DNA of 64,000 nt, taken from assembly GCF_013177315.1 (NCBI RefSeq), contig NZ_CP053661.1:5270001-5334000 (forward strand), given 5' to 3'. The translations under genes and the position numbers were made by a program. A model generated the notes under the pieces. The model ran no database searches. It saw nothing but the letters and a program-made list of their open reading frames with translations, and was not told the DNA's origin. This document shows, one piece after another, positions 36,344-45,768 of the stretch (the first letter of the stretch is position 1; each line of letters opens with the position of its first letter). The DNA comes from Thermoleptolyngbya sichuanensis A183 (GTDB taxonomy: Bacteria > Cyanobacteriota > Cyanobacteriia > Elainellales > Elainellaceae).

Positions 36344-37234
36344 ATGAGAATTGAGCAGGGCAATTGGATTGAGCAGATCGCGCATCAACCAATCTGGGTT
36401 CAGGTTGCAGTTTACACGCTGACCGTGCTGACGATTGGTCGGCTAGATCATCTCCTGGGTTCAGATATCGTGCTGTCCCTGTTCTACCTAATTCCCATCG
36501 CCTGGGCAGCTTGGTGTTCGCCGCAACCCGTTGCTCTCTATACCACGTTACTTAGTTTTCTGGTAATCTTCCTTGTAGCCGAGTATTCCAGTGGATTTGT
36601 CTACACTGAAACAATTAGTTCCCTCTGGCGGAGCGTCACGGAACTCGGGTTTTTTCTTGTCACCAGCACGCTGATCACGAAACTTCGCAAAACACAGGAT
36701 CGGCTCCGCTGGCTGTCTAGCATGGACGAGCTAACCCATGCAATCAATGTTCGCGTGTTTACCGAGAAGCTGGCGCAGAAAATCGAGCGATCGCGCCGCT
36801 ATGCTCGCCCGTTCGCCATTGCCTATCTCGATCTGGATAACTTCAAGCAGGTCAACGATCAGGGGGGGCATCTGGAGGGCGATCGCATTCTAAAGCTCGT
36901 GTCTCAGGTGGTTCGAGACAGCATCCGCAAGACCGACCTGCTTGCCAGACTCGGCGGGGACGAATTTGCCCTGCTGCTTCCTGAAACCGATCTCAGCGCT
37001 GCCAAGACTGCCATTTCCCGAATTCAGACACAGCTTGCAATCACCATGCAGGCAGAGCAAAGCCCTATCACCGTTAGTATTGGCGTTGTAGTTTGTACCC
37101 AGCCGCCCTCTTCCCAGACCATGCTGATTCACTATGCTGACCAGCTTATGTATCAGGTTAAGCACAGGGGCAAAAACGCCGCCCAGTTTGCGATGTATCC
37201 CGACGCGAACGCCCCACGGCATAATAGCGAGTAA
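36344..37234 (+). CDS. membrane diguanylate cyclase (GGDEF)
   Basis: A 296-aa protein with three or four transmembrane helices in the first 115 residues and a C-terminal GGDEF domain making c-di-GMP from two GTP. The active site GGDEF is at residues 204-208, with NDQGGHLEGD before it. The inhibitory site RxxD (Arg195-Lys-Thr-Asp198) sits five residues upstream, so product inhibition is expected. There is no EAL domain. The membrane part is not a known sensor domain. The gene is divergent from the TAXI protein with 212 bp between them. Confidence 0.92.
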   Translation: MRIEQGNWIEQIAHQPIWVQVAVYTLTVLTIGRLDHLLGSDIVLSLFYLIPIAWAAWCSPQPVALYTTLLSFLVIFLVAEYSSGFVYTETISSLWRSVTELGFFLVTSTLITKLRKTQDRLRWLSSMDELTHAINVRVFTEKLAQKIERSRRYARPFAIAYLDLDNFKQVNDQGGHLEGDRILKLVSQVVRDSIRKTDLLARLGGDEFALLLPETDLSAAKTAISRIQTQLAITMQAEQSPITVSIGVVVCTQPPSSQTMLIHYADQLMYQVKHRGKNAAQFAMYPDANAPRHNSE

Positions 37235-37306
37235 TGCTTGCAATTTCTTGAGGCGGCTGTCCTAAAACGACTTTTCTGAGTGACTTTTCTGAATGAGTGC
37301 GCCAAT

Positions 37307-37813
37307 ATGAGTGCGATCGCCCCTTCTGCCAGTGCCTTTGCCAGCCGCCCCGCCGCTCCCCACCCCAGCGACCACTTCGCAATTACGTTTGCGCCCCTGT
37401 CGCTGCCAGAGATTTATGACCTGGCCGATGACCCGGCCAATGGCGCAGTGGTGGTCATGAGCGGCATGGTGCGTCAGGAAACCGACGGTAAGCCCGTCAT
37501 CGCGCTGGAATACCAGGCCTATGAGCCGATGGCGCTGAAGGTGTTTCAGCAAATCGCCGCCGAAATTCGCGCCACCTGGCCCGATGTGAGTCATGTCATC
37601 ATCCATCACCGCACAGGCAAGCTGGTCGTTGGCGAAATCAGCGTGCTGGTTGCCGTGGGCTGTCCCCATCGTGCCGAAGCCTTCGCCGCCTGCCAGTACG
37701 CCATCGACACGCTGAAACACAACGCCCCCATCTGGAAAAAGGAACACTGGGCAGACGGCTCCACCAGTTGGGTCAGCATTGGCGCGTGCGAACAGTCGCC
37801 CACAGGCTGTTAG
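37307..37813 (+). CDS. moaE: molybdopterin synthase catalytic subunit
   Basis: A 168-aa protein that, with MoaD, adds the two sulfurs to precursor Z to make molybdopterin, the cofactor of nitrate reductase. Family residues are GAVVVMSGMVRQE, LEYQAYEPMA, HHRTGKLVVGEISVLVAV, CPHRAEAFAACQYAID and PIWKKEHWADGS with the catalytic Lys. The ATG at 37307 follows a duplicated GACTTTTCTGA. moaD is not adjacent. Confidence 0.95.
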   Translation: MSAIAPSASAFASRPAAPHPSDHFAITFAPLSLPEIYDLADDPANGAVVVMSGMVRQETDGKPVIALEYQAYEPMALKVFQQIAAEIRATWPDVSHVIIHHRTGKLVVGEISVLVAVGCPHRAEAFAACQYAIDTLKHNAPIWKKEHWADGSTSWVSIGACEQSPTGC

Positions 37814-37973
37814 GAAAAAGCCCAGATGTCGTGTCTAGGGTCACCTTAAGGAAGGTTAATCATCCAATTACGAGACGTTAATAACGAGATTAAACTCGCT
37901 TAATCTCGCCGTGGGATCGTTTGTGAGGCATTCATTTATCATCGAGCGCCTCCAAATCGCTTCAACAAAACCT

Positions 37974-40490
37974 ATGGCTTTTCAACTGCAAATTCTGCAC
38001 GCTTCCGACATGGAAAGCGGTCTCCCGGCTTTCACCGATGCGGTTAATTTCTCTACAGTGATTAACGCGCTGAAGGATGACTACACCAACACCATAATCT
38101 TGTCTTCGGGTGATAACTACATTCCTGGCCCCTTCTTCTCTTCTGGGAGCGATCGCGCTCTCCGAAAAACCACCTCATCCCCTGCTCCCGGCGATGACTA
38201 TACGTTCCGCGAGGGAGTCGGGCGCGTCGATATTGAAATCCTCAACCAGATGGGATTTCAGGCTTCTGCCTTGGGCAACCACGAATTTGACCTGGGTGAA
38301 TCGACCGTTGTATCTCTAATTCGGCGCGATCGCGAATATCGGGGCACGGTTTTTCCCTACCTCAGCAGCAACCTGAACTTCACCGATCCCAATCCGGGAG
38401 ACGATGGCACTCCCAGCCAAGACTTTGTGCTAGAAGATTTGGTCGTTGCGGATGGACAGCCCGCAGCCCCCAACAGCATTGCAAAAAGCACCGTGTTGAC
38501 AGTCAACGGCGAACGGATTGGGGTTGTCGGCGCAACGACTCCGACATTAGGGGTCATCTCCTCACCCGGCCCAAATGTTGAAATTCTGCCGCAGCCCTTT
38601 GGCGCAAACCCCAGTGCGGCTGAGCTAGATGCCCTCGCCGTAGAAATTCAAAAATCGGTCGATGGGTTGACTGCTGCTGGCATTAACAAGATTGTGATTG
38701 TGGCGCACATGCAGCAGTTGTTCATCGAGCGGGAACTGGCCAGACGGCTGCGCGATGTAGACGTGATTATTGCGGGGGGTTCCCACACCCTGCTGGCAGA
38801 CAGCACCGACCGACTGCGCCCTGGCGATACGGCAGGCGGCATTTACCCCTTGGTGGAGGACTCTCCAACTGGGCCTGTGCTGGTGGTCAACACCGACAGC
38901 AACTGGAAGTATGTCGGGCGGCTGGTGGTGGAATTTGACAACGACGGCAAAATTGACCTGTCAAAGCTCGATCCCAATGTCAATGGGGCCTATGCCACAG
39001 ATACAGCCAGCGTGGCTGCGCTGACGGCCGTCAACCCCGGTGAACCCGATCCAGAAGTGGTGGATTTGCTTGGCAAGCTACGAACCATCATCAACACCAA
39101 AGACAGCAATATTTTTGGGAAGACTACAGTATTTCTCAACGGCACGCGCAATTCGGTGCGGACGGAGGAGACGAACCTGGGCAACCTGACGGCGGATGCC
39201 AACTTGTTCGTAGCAAGGCAGGTGGATTCCTCTGTGGTGATCTCGCTGAAGAATGGCGGCGGCATCCGCGACAACATCGGCGCAGTGTCCCCCACTCCGG
39301 GCGCAACCGACCCCAGCGATATCGTGACTCTCCCTCCACCAGCTAACCCGGAGGCAAATAAACAAGAAGGGGATTTGTCGCAACTGGACATCGAAAATTC
39401 GCTGCGCTTTAACAATGGCTTGAGCCTGATTACCGTCACAGCGGCACAGTTGAAGGAAGTGCTAGAGCATGGTGTTTCGGGCGTTGGGCCGGGACGAACC
39501 CCTGGCGCGTTTCCTCAAATTGGCGGCATCTCCTTTAGCTTCGATGCCAGCAAGACGGCCCAGCGACTCGCGAGCGATGGCACCGTGACCACGGCCGGAG
39601 AGCGCATCCAGTCGGCGGCGCTGACGGATGCCAATGGCAACTTTACGCAAATCATTGTTCGGAACGGTCAGCTTGTGGGCGATCCGAACCGCACCTTCCG
39701 ATTGGTGACGCTCAGCTTTTTGCTGGGAACGAGTTCGCTAGATTCCAGCGGGGATGGCTATCCGTTCTTCCGGTTTGTGCGAGAAAACCCAACCCTGGCG
39801 AATCGGGTGGATTTATTAGGCGAGACGAGTATTGACCTGAACCGGAATGGCGTGATCGACGGACCAGTGAGCCTGCCGGATGGGGTGGCGACGTTTACAG
39901 ATGCAGGTAGTGAGCAAGATGCGTTTGCAGAGTTTCTGGCTCAGAGCGGCACGTTTACCAAGGCAGACACGCCCGCAGAGCGCGATCGCCGCATTCAGAA
40001 CCTCGGCGTTCGAGGCGACAACGTGTTTGGGGTTCAGCTTGTGGGCACCAACGGCCGCAACCGTCTTGTCGGCAGATTTGCCAACGACCTGCTGCAAGGG
40101 CTGGGTGGAGCCGACGTGCTAAACGGGCGGCAGGGCGACGATTTGTTGGAGGGTGGACGTGGGGGCGATCGCCTCAACGGTGGCCCTGGCAAAGATGTGC
40201 TGGTTGGCGGGCTAGGCCGCGATACCTGCATTGGCGGAGCGGGCGCAGATACCTTTGTGCTGACGCGCGGCGCTGGGTTCGACACAATCGTGGACTACAA
40301 AGACGGCGTAGACAAGATCGGTCTGTCGGGCAATTTGCGCTTCGGCAATCTGCGCTTTACCGATACCACTCGCGGTGTTCAGATCCGGGCTGGTAATGAC
40401 CTGCTGGCGGAGTTGCTAGGCGTGCGAGCCAGTGCGCTCAACCGCACCGACTTTGTGACCACGTTTGCGACCGCAGAGACGTTCGCTTGA
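37974..40490 (+). CDS. secreted 5'-nucleotidase-type phosphatase with RTX tail
   Basis: An 838-aa bifunctional UshA/5'-nucleotidase-family protein. The N-terminal metallophosphatase domain has LQILHASDMESG, SSGDNYIPGP, LGNHEFDLG, VAHMQQ and GGSHTLL, which supply the two metal sites. The substrate domain includes ETNLGNLTADA and LKNGGGIRDNIG. From about residue 680 a tail of RTX-type nonapeptides (GGADVLNG, GDDLLEGG, GGDRLNGG, GKDVLVGG, GADTFVL) binds calcium and marks type I secretion. No signal peptide is present, which fits that route. It frees phosphate and nucleosides from nucleotides outside the cell. The ATG at 37974 is chosen over an upstream GTG. Confidence 0.92.
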   Translation: MAFQLQILHASDMESGLPAFTDAVNFSTVINALKDDYTNTIILSSGDNYIPGPFFSSGSDRALRKTTSSPAPGDDYTFREGVGRVDIEILNQMGFQASALGNHEFDLGESTVVSLIRRDREYRGTVFPYLSSNLNFTDPNPGDDGTPSQDFVLEDLVVADGQPAAPNSIAKSTVLTVNGERIGVVGATTPTLGVISSPGPNVEILPQPFGANPSAAELDALAVEIQKSVDGLTAAGINKIVIVAHMQQLFIERELARRLRDVDVIIAGGSHTLLADSTDRLRPGDTAGGIYPLVEDSPTGPVLVVNTDSNWKYVGRLVVEFDNDGKIDLSKLDPNVNGAYATDTASVAALTAVNPGEPDPEVVDLLGKLRTIINTKDSNIFGKTTVFLNGTRNSVRTEETNLGNLTADANLFVARQVDSSVVISLKNGGGIRDNIGAVSPTPGATDPSDIVTLPPPANPEANKQEGDLSQLDIENSLRFNNGLSLITVTAAQLKEVLEHGVSGVGPGRTPGAFPQIGGISFSFDASKTAQRLASDGTVTTAGERIQSAALTDANGNFTQIIVRNGQLVGDPNRTFRLVTLSFLLGTSSLDSSGDGYPFFRFVRENPTLANRVDLLGETSIDLNRNGVIDGPVSLPDGVATFTDAGSEQDAFAEFLAQSGTFTKADTPAERDRRIQNLGVRGDNVFGVQLVGTNGRNRLVGRFANDLLQGLGGADVLNGRQGDDLLEGGRGGDRLNGGPGKDVLVGGLGRDTCIGGAGADTFVLTRGAGFDTIVDYKDGVDKIGLSGNLRFGNLRFTDTTRGVQIRAGNDLLAELLGVRASALNRTDFVTTFATAETFA

Positions 40491-40525
40491 TGCGGGTCTG
40501 AAGCCAGCCTATAAAAGCGCATAAG

Positions 40526-40556
40526 AGGCACGGCGCGATGCGCCGTGCCTTTTGCA
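40526..40556. terminator. bidirectional terminator between convergent genes
   Basis: AGGCACGGCGC (40526-40536) and GCGCCGTGCCT (40540-40550) form an 11-bp GC stem followed by TTTGCATTT. It serves the nucleotidase gene and could also act on the converging protease gene. Confidence 0.88.
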
Positions 40557-40573
40557 TTTGCGAGGTGCTGCGT

Positions 40574-41914
40574 TTAGTTGCTCATGCGGGGGGCGCGGGG
40601 GGCACTGGCCCGCTGAGCGGGAATCGGACGGGCAGGCTGGGCTGCAATCGTAGACCGGAGAACGGCGATCGCCCGCACATACTGGGGATCGCTCTGGCTG
40701 CCAACCGAGGTGGGGTTTGCGGCAAGCTGCTGGCGCTGGCTATCGGTCAGGTTGACCTGCACATTGGGCGTGATCCCGCGCTGGCTGATGTCCGTGCCGT
40801 TGGGGGTGTAGTAATGGGCGATCGTCACCGCCAGACCAGACCCATCCGACAGCGAATGCACCGACTGCACCAGCGCTTTGCCAAAGGTCTTGGTGCCGAC
40901 GATCGTGGCCCGCCGATTGTCCATCAGCGCCCCCGTCAGGATTTCGCTGGAACTGGCAGAACTGCCGTCCACCAACACGACCAGCGGCAAGTCCGTCAGC
41001 GCCGTGCGATTGGCCCGAATCCGCTCGTTCGCCCCGTACCGATCCACCGTGCGGACAATCAGTCCATTGCCCAACCACTGACGCGAGATGTCGATACTGG
41101 CCTGCAGCAACCCTCCTGGATTGCCCCGCAGATCCAGCACAAAGCCCTGCACCTGCTGGCTCAGCAAGTCCTCAATCGCCCGATGCATTTGTTCTGCCGA
41201 GTGGGCGCTGAATTCAGTCAGGCGGATATACCCTACGCGAGTGCCCTGCTCTTGTTTCAAGGTGTAGTGGACATTGGGAAGCTCAATGCGGGCCCGCGTT
41301 AGCGTCAGGTCGGTCGCCTCTTCCGACTGTCGTTGCAGCCGCAAAACGATGCGCGTGCCGACCTCACCCCGAATGCGATTCGAGGCTTCTTCCAGCGTCA
41401 TCCCCTCGGTCGAAACGCCATCAATCGACAAAATGCGATCGCCCACCTGTATGCCCGCTCGCGCCGCCGGAGAGTTGGGGATTGGCTCTACCACAGTAAT
41501 CGCGCCCGTTTGCTCGTCTGCCTGAAGCCGAATGCCCACACCTGACAGTTCTCCAGAGGTCTGACTCGTTAGCACTTCAAACTGGCGCGGGTCCATGAAA
41601 CGGGTATAGGGATCTCGTAGTCGCTGGAGGGCGCGGCGCAATGCATTGTAAGCCTCTTCCCGCGAACTGTAGGAGGCGCTGAGCAGTTCGTGGCGCACTG
41701 CCAGCCAGTCCACCTGGTTAAACGTGCTGTCTACATACTCCCGATTCACGATTTGCCACGCCTCATCAAGCAGGGCCTTGGGGCTGTCCTGAAGCGTAGC
41801 GTTCACAGCCGAACTGAACACGGGGGTCAGCAGCGAAACCGTAGCGGCTGCGGCAACAGTTCCACCAAAAAGAGCGGCATTGAGCAAACGAGAGCGGTTG
41901 AAAAAGCGGCGCAT
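40574..41914 (-). CDS. ctp: S41-family C-terminal processing protease
   Basis: A 446-aa periplasmic/lumenal serine protease of the CtpA/CtpB/CtpC group. It has an N-terminal signal (LLNAALFGGTVAAAATVSLL), a PDZ domain (about 110-200: GVGIRLQADEQTGAITVVEP, IQVGDRILSIDGVST) and a catalytic core with VLDLRGNPGG, the nucleophile Ser in VDGSSASSSEI and the general-base Lys in TKTFGKALVQ. CtpA matures the D1 protein of photosystem II; which paralogue this is cannot be decided here. The C-terminus ends in a Pro/Arg/Ala tail. Confidence 0.92.
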   Translation of the reverse strand: MRRFFNRSRLLNAALFGGTVAAAATVSLLTPVFSSAVNATLQDSPKALLDEAWQIVNREYVDSTFNQVDWLAVRHELLSASYSSREEAYNALRRALQRLRDPYTRFMDPRQFEVLTSQTSGELSGVGIRLQADEQTGAITVVEPIPNSPAARAGIQVGDRILSIDGVSTEGMTLEEASNRIRGEVGTRIVLRLQRQSEEATDLTLTRARIELPNVHYTLKQEQGTRVGYIRLTEFSAHSAEQMHRAIEDLLSQQVQGFVLDLRGNPGGLLQASIDISRQWLGNGLIVRTVDRYGANERIRANRTALTDLPLVVLVDGSSASSSEILTGALMDNRRATIVGTKTFGKALVQSVHSLSDGSGLAVTIAHYYTPNGTDISQRGITPNVQVNLTDSQRQQLAANPTSVGSQSDPQYVRAIAVLRSTIAAQPARPIPAQRASAPRAPRMSN

Positions 41915-43456
41915 GGGCAGTAACCGGGATAGAGGGGGACAGGAAAGCGTAGGGATTCAATACGCGGCCACACGCTGGATTCGCCAGCACGGCAGGATGC
42001 GTGTGCTAATTCAGTTTTGAAGCCTGGTTTAGTTTGGAGTCTGGCTTAGCTTGGGACTGGCTTAGACAGGACAGATGCTTAAACCACAGATGCTTAAACC
42101 TCCGGAACAAACGGTTGGGCACCTCGATTAATTGCCTTATTGAGAACTTTAGGAGCCTGAAACCCTTGTTTTCTCGTAGCCATTCTCAAGAGGATCTGAA
42201 TCTTTCGAGGTGCCCTGTTGAATACCTGGGTAAAACAAGGGCGAAACAGGAATGGTGAAACAGAAAACGCTGCTCCCTCCATAACTTCTTGGGCAAACCC
42301 TATAGACGGGTTCATCGAGACTGCGGTTGCAGGCGACGGCAGCCAGCCCCGAACCGCATTGCCTCATACCACTGCATACATCCAGTTGCTCCCAGTCCAG
42401 AGTCCTGTCGAGGATAGTGGCTGTAGACGATTTAAGCCATTTCTTCATCTATCTAAAGGTAGCTCGTTTGGAAAATTTTGGGAGTAACAAAAATCACTAG
42501 ATAGCTTCAGTAAATCAGGCACCGAGCCAAGCTATCCCTGAGTCAGTGCCAACGATATGCACAAAACACAGCCCATGCGGTTTTGAATACAACTTTTAGA
42601 CACAACCCGCCACGCACACAACCTTGTACGCAGTAGATTATGTCAGATGCGCCCTCACCTGAAGAAATTTCCAAATCAACATGGGCGATCGCCCTTAGAG
42701 CCGTCGGTTGCAAAGAACACAACAACCCTAAGATCGCGCCAGTCCTGCAACCACCCTACCTCAGAGAAACCTGCCTCAGAACAGTACAGTTTTCATTAAT
42801 ACTCCTGCACAAAACGGGTAGAAGCACCGAATACTGAGCATATTTAGAAGACTCAGACCCACCTAGCCGAATGCATTTACCAGACGCAATGGAAAAAATA
42901 TATCCGCACCAAATATTCCGCACCAAATATACTGGGTTTCCGCTACTTTAACCCTAGTTCCCCCCGATCTTCCAGCATCCTTTGAGGAAATTTAACGAAG
43001 CCTGAGCGCGTGCAGACGGGCGATCGCCCCTAAAATTCCATGCCAACCTGTAAATTTGCCCTAATGCGCTGTATCGCTCGCAATTCTGAGTCGTCTATAG
43101 CAAGGTTTCAGCCAGTCTTCATCAAGTCGTACGGCTGTCGAATAAAAACGGGAGAAATTTTAATAGCGTGTCGAACAATACAGGGAAGAATGGGGCAGTA
43201 TGTGATCTATGACGATTAGGTTCTGACAGGTGATCTGGACAGACTATCCGAGAGATTAACTGAATGCAACTGTGACTGAATGCAGTGGATGATGCGAAGT
43301 CAGGTAGCTCATTCGGAATTGGGTGAGGAATCGAGTCTGACACCATCGCAGCCCCATTCTTGACAAAACCTTCAGAAACACCTCCACTCCGCCAGTCTGT
43401 GTCAAAATGTAAGCGGTTTTGCCCGATTTGAAAAAAAGCTTGAAGTAGGCTTCATC
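41915..43456. other. 1.5-kb gene-free region before ndhF
   Basis: No frame here has a recognisable domain. Visible features are short repeats (CTGGCTTAG and CAGATGCTTAAACC near 42045-42100; CCGCACCAAATATTCCGCACCAAATAT near 42907-42933) and three HIP1 sites. It could hold the ndhF promoter and unrecognised RNA. Confidence 0.5.
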
Positions 43457-45529
43457 ATGGAATCCCTCTACGCATATGCCTGGCTTATCCCAGTGTTGCC
43501 CCTGGCAGGGGCGATGATTTTGGGGCTAGGTCTAATTTCTTCCAGCGGTTTCGCCAAGCAGTTTCGCAAGCCCAGTTCGGTGTTCATTGTCTCGCTGACG
43601 GGCACTGCAATGGTTCTCTCCTTTGCCCTGCTGTGGAGCCAGATTCAAGGACACCCGACCTACGAACGCTCGATTGAGTGGGCATCGGCGGGCGATTTTC
43701 ACCTATCGATGGGCTATATCGTTGATCACCTGACGGCGCTGATGCTGGTGATTGTGACGACGGTGGCCTTTTTGGTGATGATCTACACCGATGGCTATAT
43801 GGCTCATGATCCAGGCTATGTCCGGTTCTATGCCTACCTCAGCCTGTTTAGCTCGTCGATGCTGGGGCTGGTGATTAGCCCAAACTTGGTGCAGATTTAC
43901 ATCTTCTGGGAGCTGGTGGGGATGTGTTCCTACCTGCTGATCGGCTTCTGGTATGACCGTAAAGCGGCTGCCGATGCCTGCCAGAAGGCGTTTGTGACGA
44001 ACCGGGTGGGCGACTTTGGGCTGCTGCTGGGGATACTGGGCTTATACTGGGCGACAGGCAGCTTTGAGTTTGAGGTGATTGGCGATCGCCTCCAGGATCT
44101 CGTCCAGTCGGGTGCGCTCAGCGGGGCGATCGCAGCGCTGTTTGCGGTGCTGGTGTTCCTTGGCCCAGTGGCAAAGTCGGCCCAGTTTCCGCTGCACGTT
44201 TGGCTGCCGGACGCGATGGAAGGCCCCACCCCCATTTCGGCACTGATCCACGCAGCAACGATGGTGGCGGCGGGTGTCTTCCTGATTGCTCGCATGTTCC
44301 CCGTGTTTGAGCATATCCCCACCGCCATGAACGTGATTGCCTATACGGGCGCAGTCACGGCATTTTTAGGAGCCAGCATCGCCATCACGCAAAACGATAT
44401 CAAGAAGGGTCTGGCTTATTCCACGATGTCCCAGCTTGGCTATATGGTCATGGGCATGGGCGTGGGAGCCTACACAGCCGGACTCTTTCACCTGATGACC
44501 CATGCCTACTTCAAAGCAATGCTGTTCCTCGGCTCTGGTTCTGTGATCCACGGCATGGAGGGGGTGGTAGGACACGACCCCGTGCTGGCGCAGGATATGC
44601 GACTGATGGGCGGTCTGCGGAAGTATATGCCGATTACCGCCACGACCTTCTTGATTGGCACGCTGGCGATCGCCGGAATTCCCCCGTTGGCTGGCTTCTG
44701 GTCAAAGGACGAAATTCTAGGAGCCACCTTCCGGGCAAACCCGGCGCTGTGGGCCGTTGGATTTCTGACGGCGGGGATCACAGCGTTCTACATGTTCCGC
44801 ATGTACTTCAGCACCTTTGAGGGCGAGTTTCGCGGTACTAGCACGGAGATCAAGCGCAAGCTAAAAAACGAGCAGCTTCAAAAGCTGGGTCTGGCTTTTG
44901 GCCCCGGTGCAATGAACCCGCTGGAGCTAACGGCGGAGACTCATGCCGAAGATCACGAGGCTCACGACGACCACGGACACCACGCCAGCGAGCCGCACGA
45001 GTCGCCAATTACGATGACGCTGCCGCTGATGGTGCTGGCCATTCCGTCGATGCTGATCGGGCTGGTAGGCACGCCGTTCAAGAATTACTTCGAGGAATTC
45101 ATCCATGCCCCTGGTGAGGTGATCCACGAAGCCGAGGCAGTGGACTGGGGCGAATTTCTGACGATGGGCGGTAGCTCAGTGGCGATCGCCCTCGGCGGCA
45201 TTGCCCTAGCGACAGCCATGTACCTGCTCAAGAAAATCGACCCATCGGCGATCGCCGACAAGATCCAGCCGCTCTATCAGCTTTCACTCAATAAGTGGTA
45301 CATCGACGACATCTACAACGCTGTGTTCGTGCAGGGCAGCCGTCGTCTGGCCCGGCAGGTGCTAGAAGTAGACGTGCGGATTGTGGATGGGCTGGTAAAC
45401 CTGACGGGCTTTGTCACGCTGGTCACGGGCGAAGCGCTGAAATATCTGGAAAGCGGCAGGGTGCAGTTCTACGCGCTGATCGTCTTTGGCGCGGTGCTGG
45501 GGCTAGTGCTGGTTTCCGGGATTACCTGA
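43457..45529 (+). CDS. ndhF: NAD(P)H-quinone oxidoreductase subunit 5 (NdhF1)
   Basis: A 690-aa antiporter-like membrane subunit of thylakoid NDH-1, which takes part in respiration and cyclic electron flow. It has about 16 helices. Typical parts are SMGYIVDHLTALMLVIVTTVAFLVMIYT (in pieces), FWELVGMCSYLLIGFW, HVWLPDAMEGPTPISALIHAATMVAAGVF (in pieces) and SQLGYMVMGMGVGAY. A His/Asp-rich loop (DHEAHDDHGHHASEPHE) lies near residue 500. It precedes ndhD by 240 bp; the pair matches the ndhF1-ndhD1 arrangement of respiratory NDH-1. Confidence 0.96.
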   Translation: MESLYAYAWLIPVLPLAGAMILGLGLISSSGFAKQFRKPSSVFIVSLTGTAMVLSFALLWSQIQGHPTYERSIEWASAGDFHLSMGYIVDHLTALMLVIVTTVAFLVMIYTDGYMAHDPGYVRFYAYLSLFSSSMLGLVISPNLVQIYIFWELVGMCSYLLIGFWYDRKAAADACQKAFVTNRVGDFGLLLGILGLYWATGSFEFEVIGDRLQDLVQSGALSGAIAALFAVLVFLGPVAKSAQFPLHVWLPDAMEGPTPISALIHAATMVAAGVFLIARMFPVFEHIPTAMNVIAYTGAVTAFLGASIAITQNDIKKGLAYSTMSQLGYMVMGMGVGAYTAGLFHLMTHAYFKAMLFLGSGSVIHGMEGVVGHDPVLAQDMRLMGGLRKYMPITATTFLIGTLAIAGIPPLAGFWSKDEILGATFRANPALWAVGFLTAGITAFYMFRMYFSTFEGEFRGTSTEIKRKLKNEQLQKLGLAFGPGAMNPLELTAETHAEDHEAHDDHGHHASEPHESPITMTLPLMVLAIPSMLIGLVGTPFKNYFEEFIHAPGEVIHEAEAVDWGEFLTMGGSSVAIALGGIALATAMYLLKKIDPSAIADKIQPLYQLSLNKWYIDDIYNAVFVQGSRRLARQVLEVDVRIVDGLVNLTGFVTLVTGEALKYLESGRVQFYALIVFGAVLGLVLVSGIT

Positions 45530-45541
45530 AGTTGACACAGG

Positions 45542-45563
45542 GCGGAGGGCGATCGCTCTCCGC
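45542..45563 (+). terminator. HIP1-containing hairpin after ndhF
   Basis: GCGGAG and CTCCGC enclose GGCGATCGCT (itself a HIP1 palindrome), followed by TTCTGCC and a later TTTTT. It may partly stop ndhF transcription before ndhD. Confidence 0.5.
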
Positions 45564-45768
45564 TTCTGCCTTATCCCTTTTTGGGAAATCTGCCGCCTGA
45601 GTGAGCCGCCCAAGTTACTTGAGTGAATCGTCCAATCTTCGATCATTAATCGCAGTTGGGTTGCAAGCGAGATTGCAAGTTAAAAGCTAATCCTTTCAGA
45701 TTCTTTCAGATTTTTCCAGGAAACTTACTCAGAAACCTGCTCCGAACGTTTGAAATCTAAATTTCTAC

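Noticed and set aside
36132-36392. 87-residue N-terminal extension of the TAXI protein
   Set aside because: It overlaps the divergent GGDEF gene, and the ATG at 36131 directly precedes a proper membrane anchor.
42640-42837. 65-codon frame starting MSDAPSPEEISKS
   Set aside because: It has no domain, an unusual composition in the second half and lies in a gene-free region; support is too weak.
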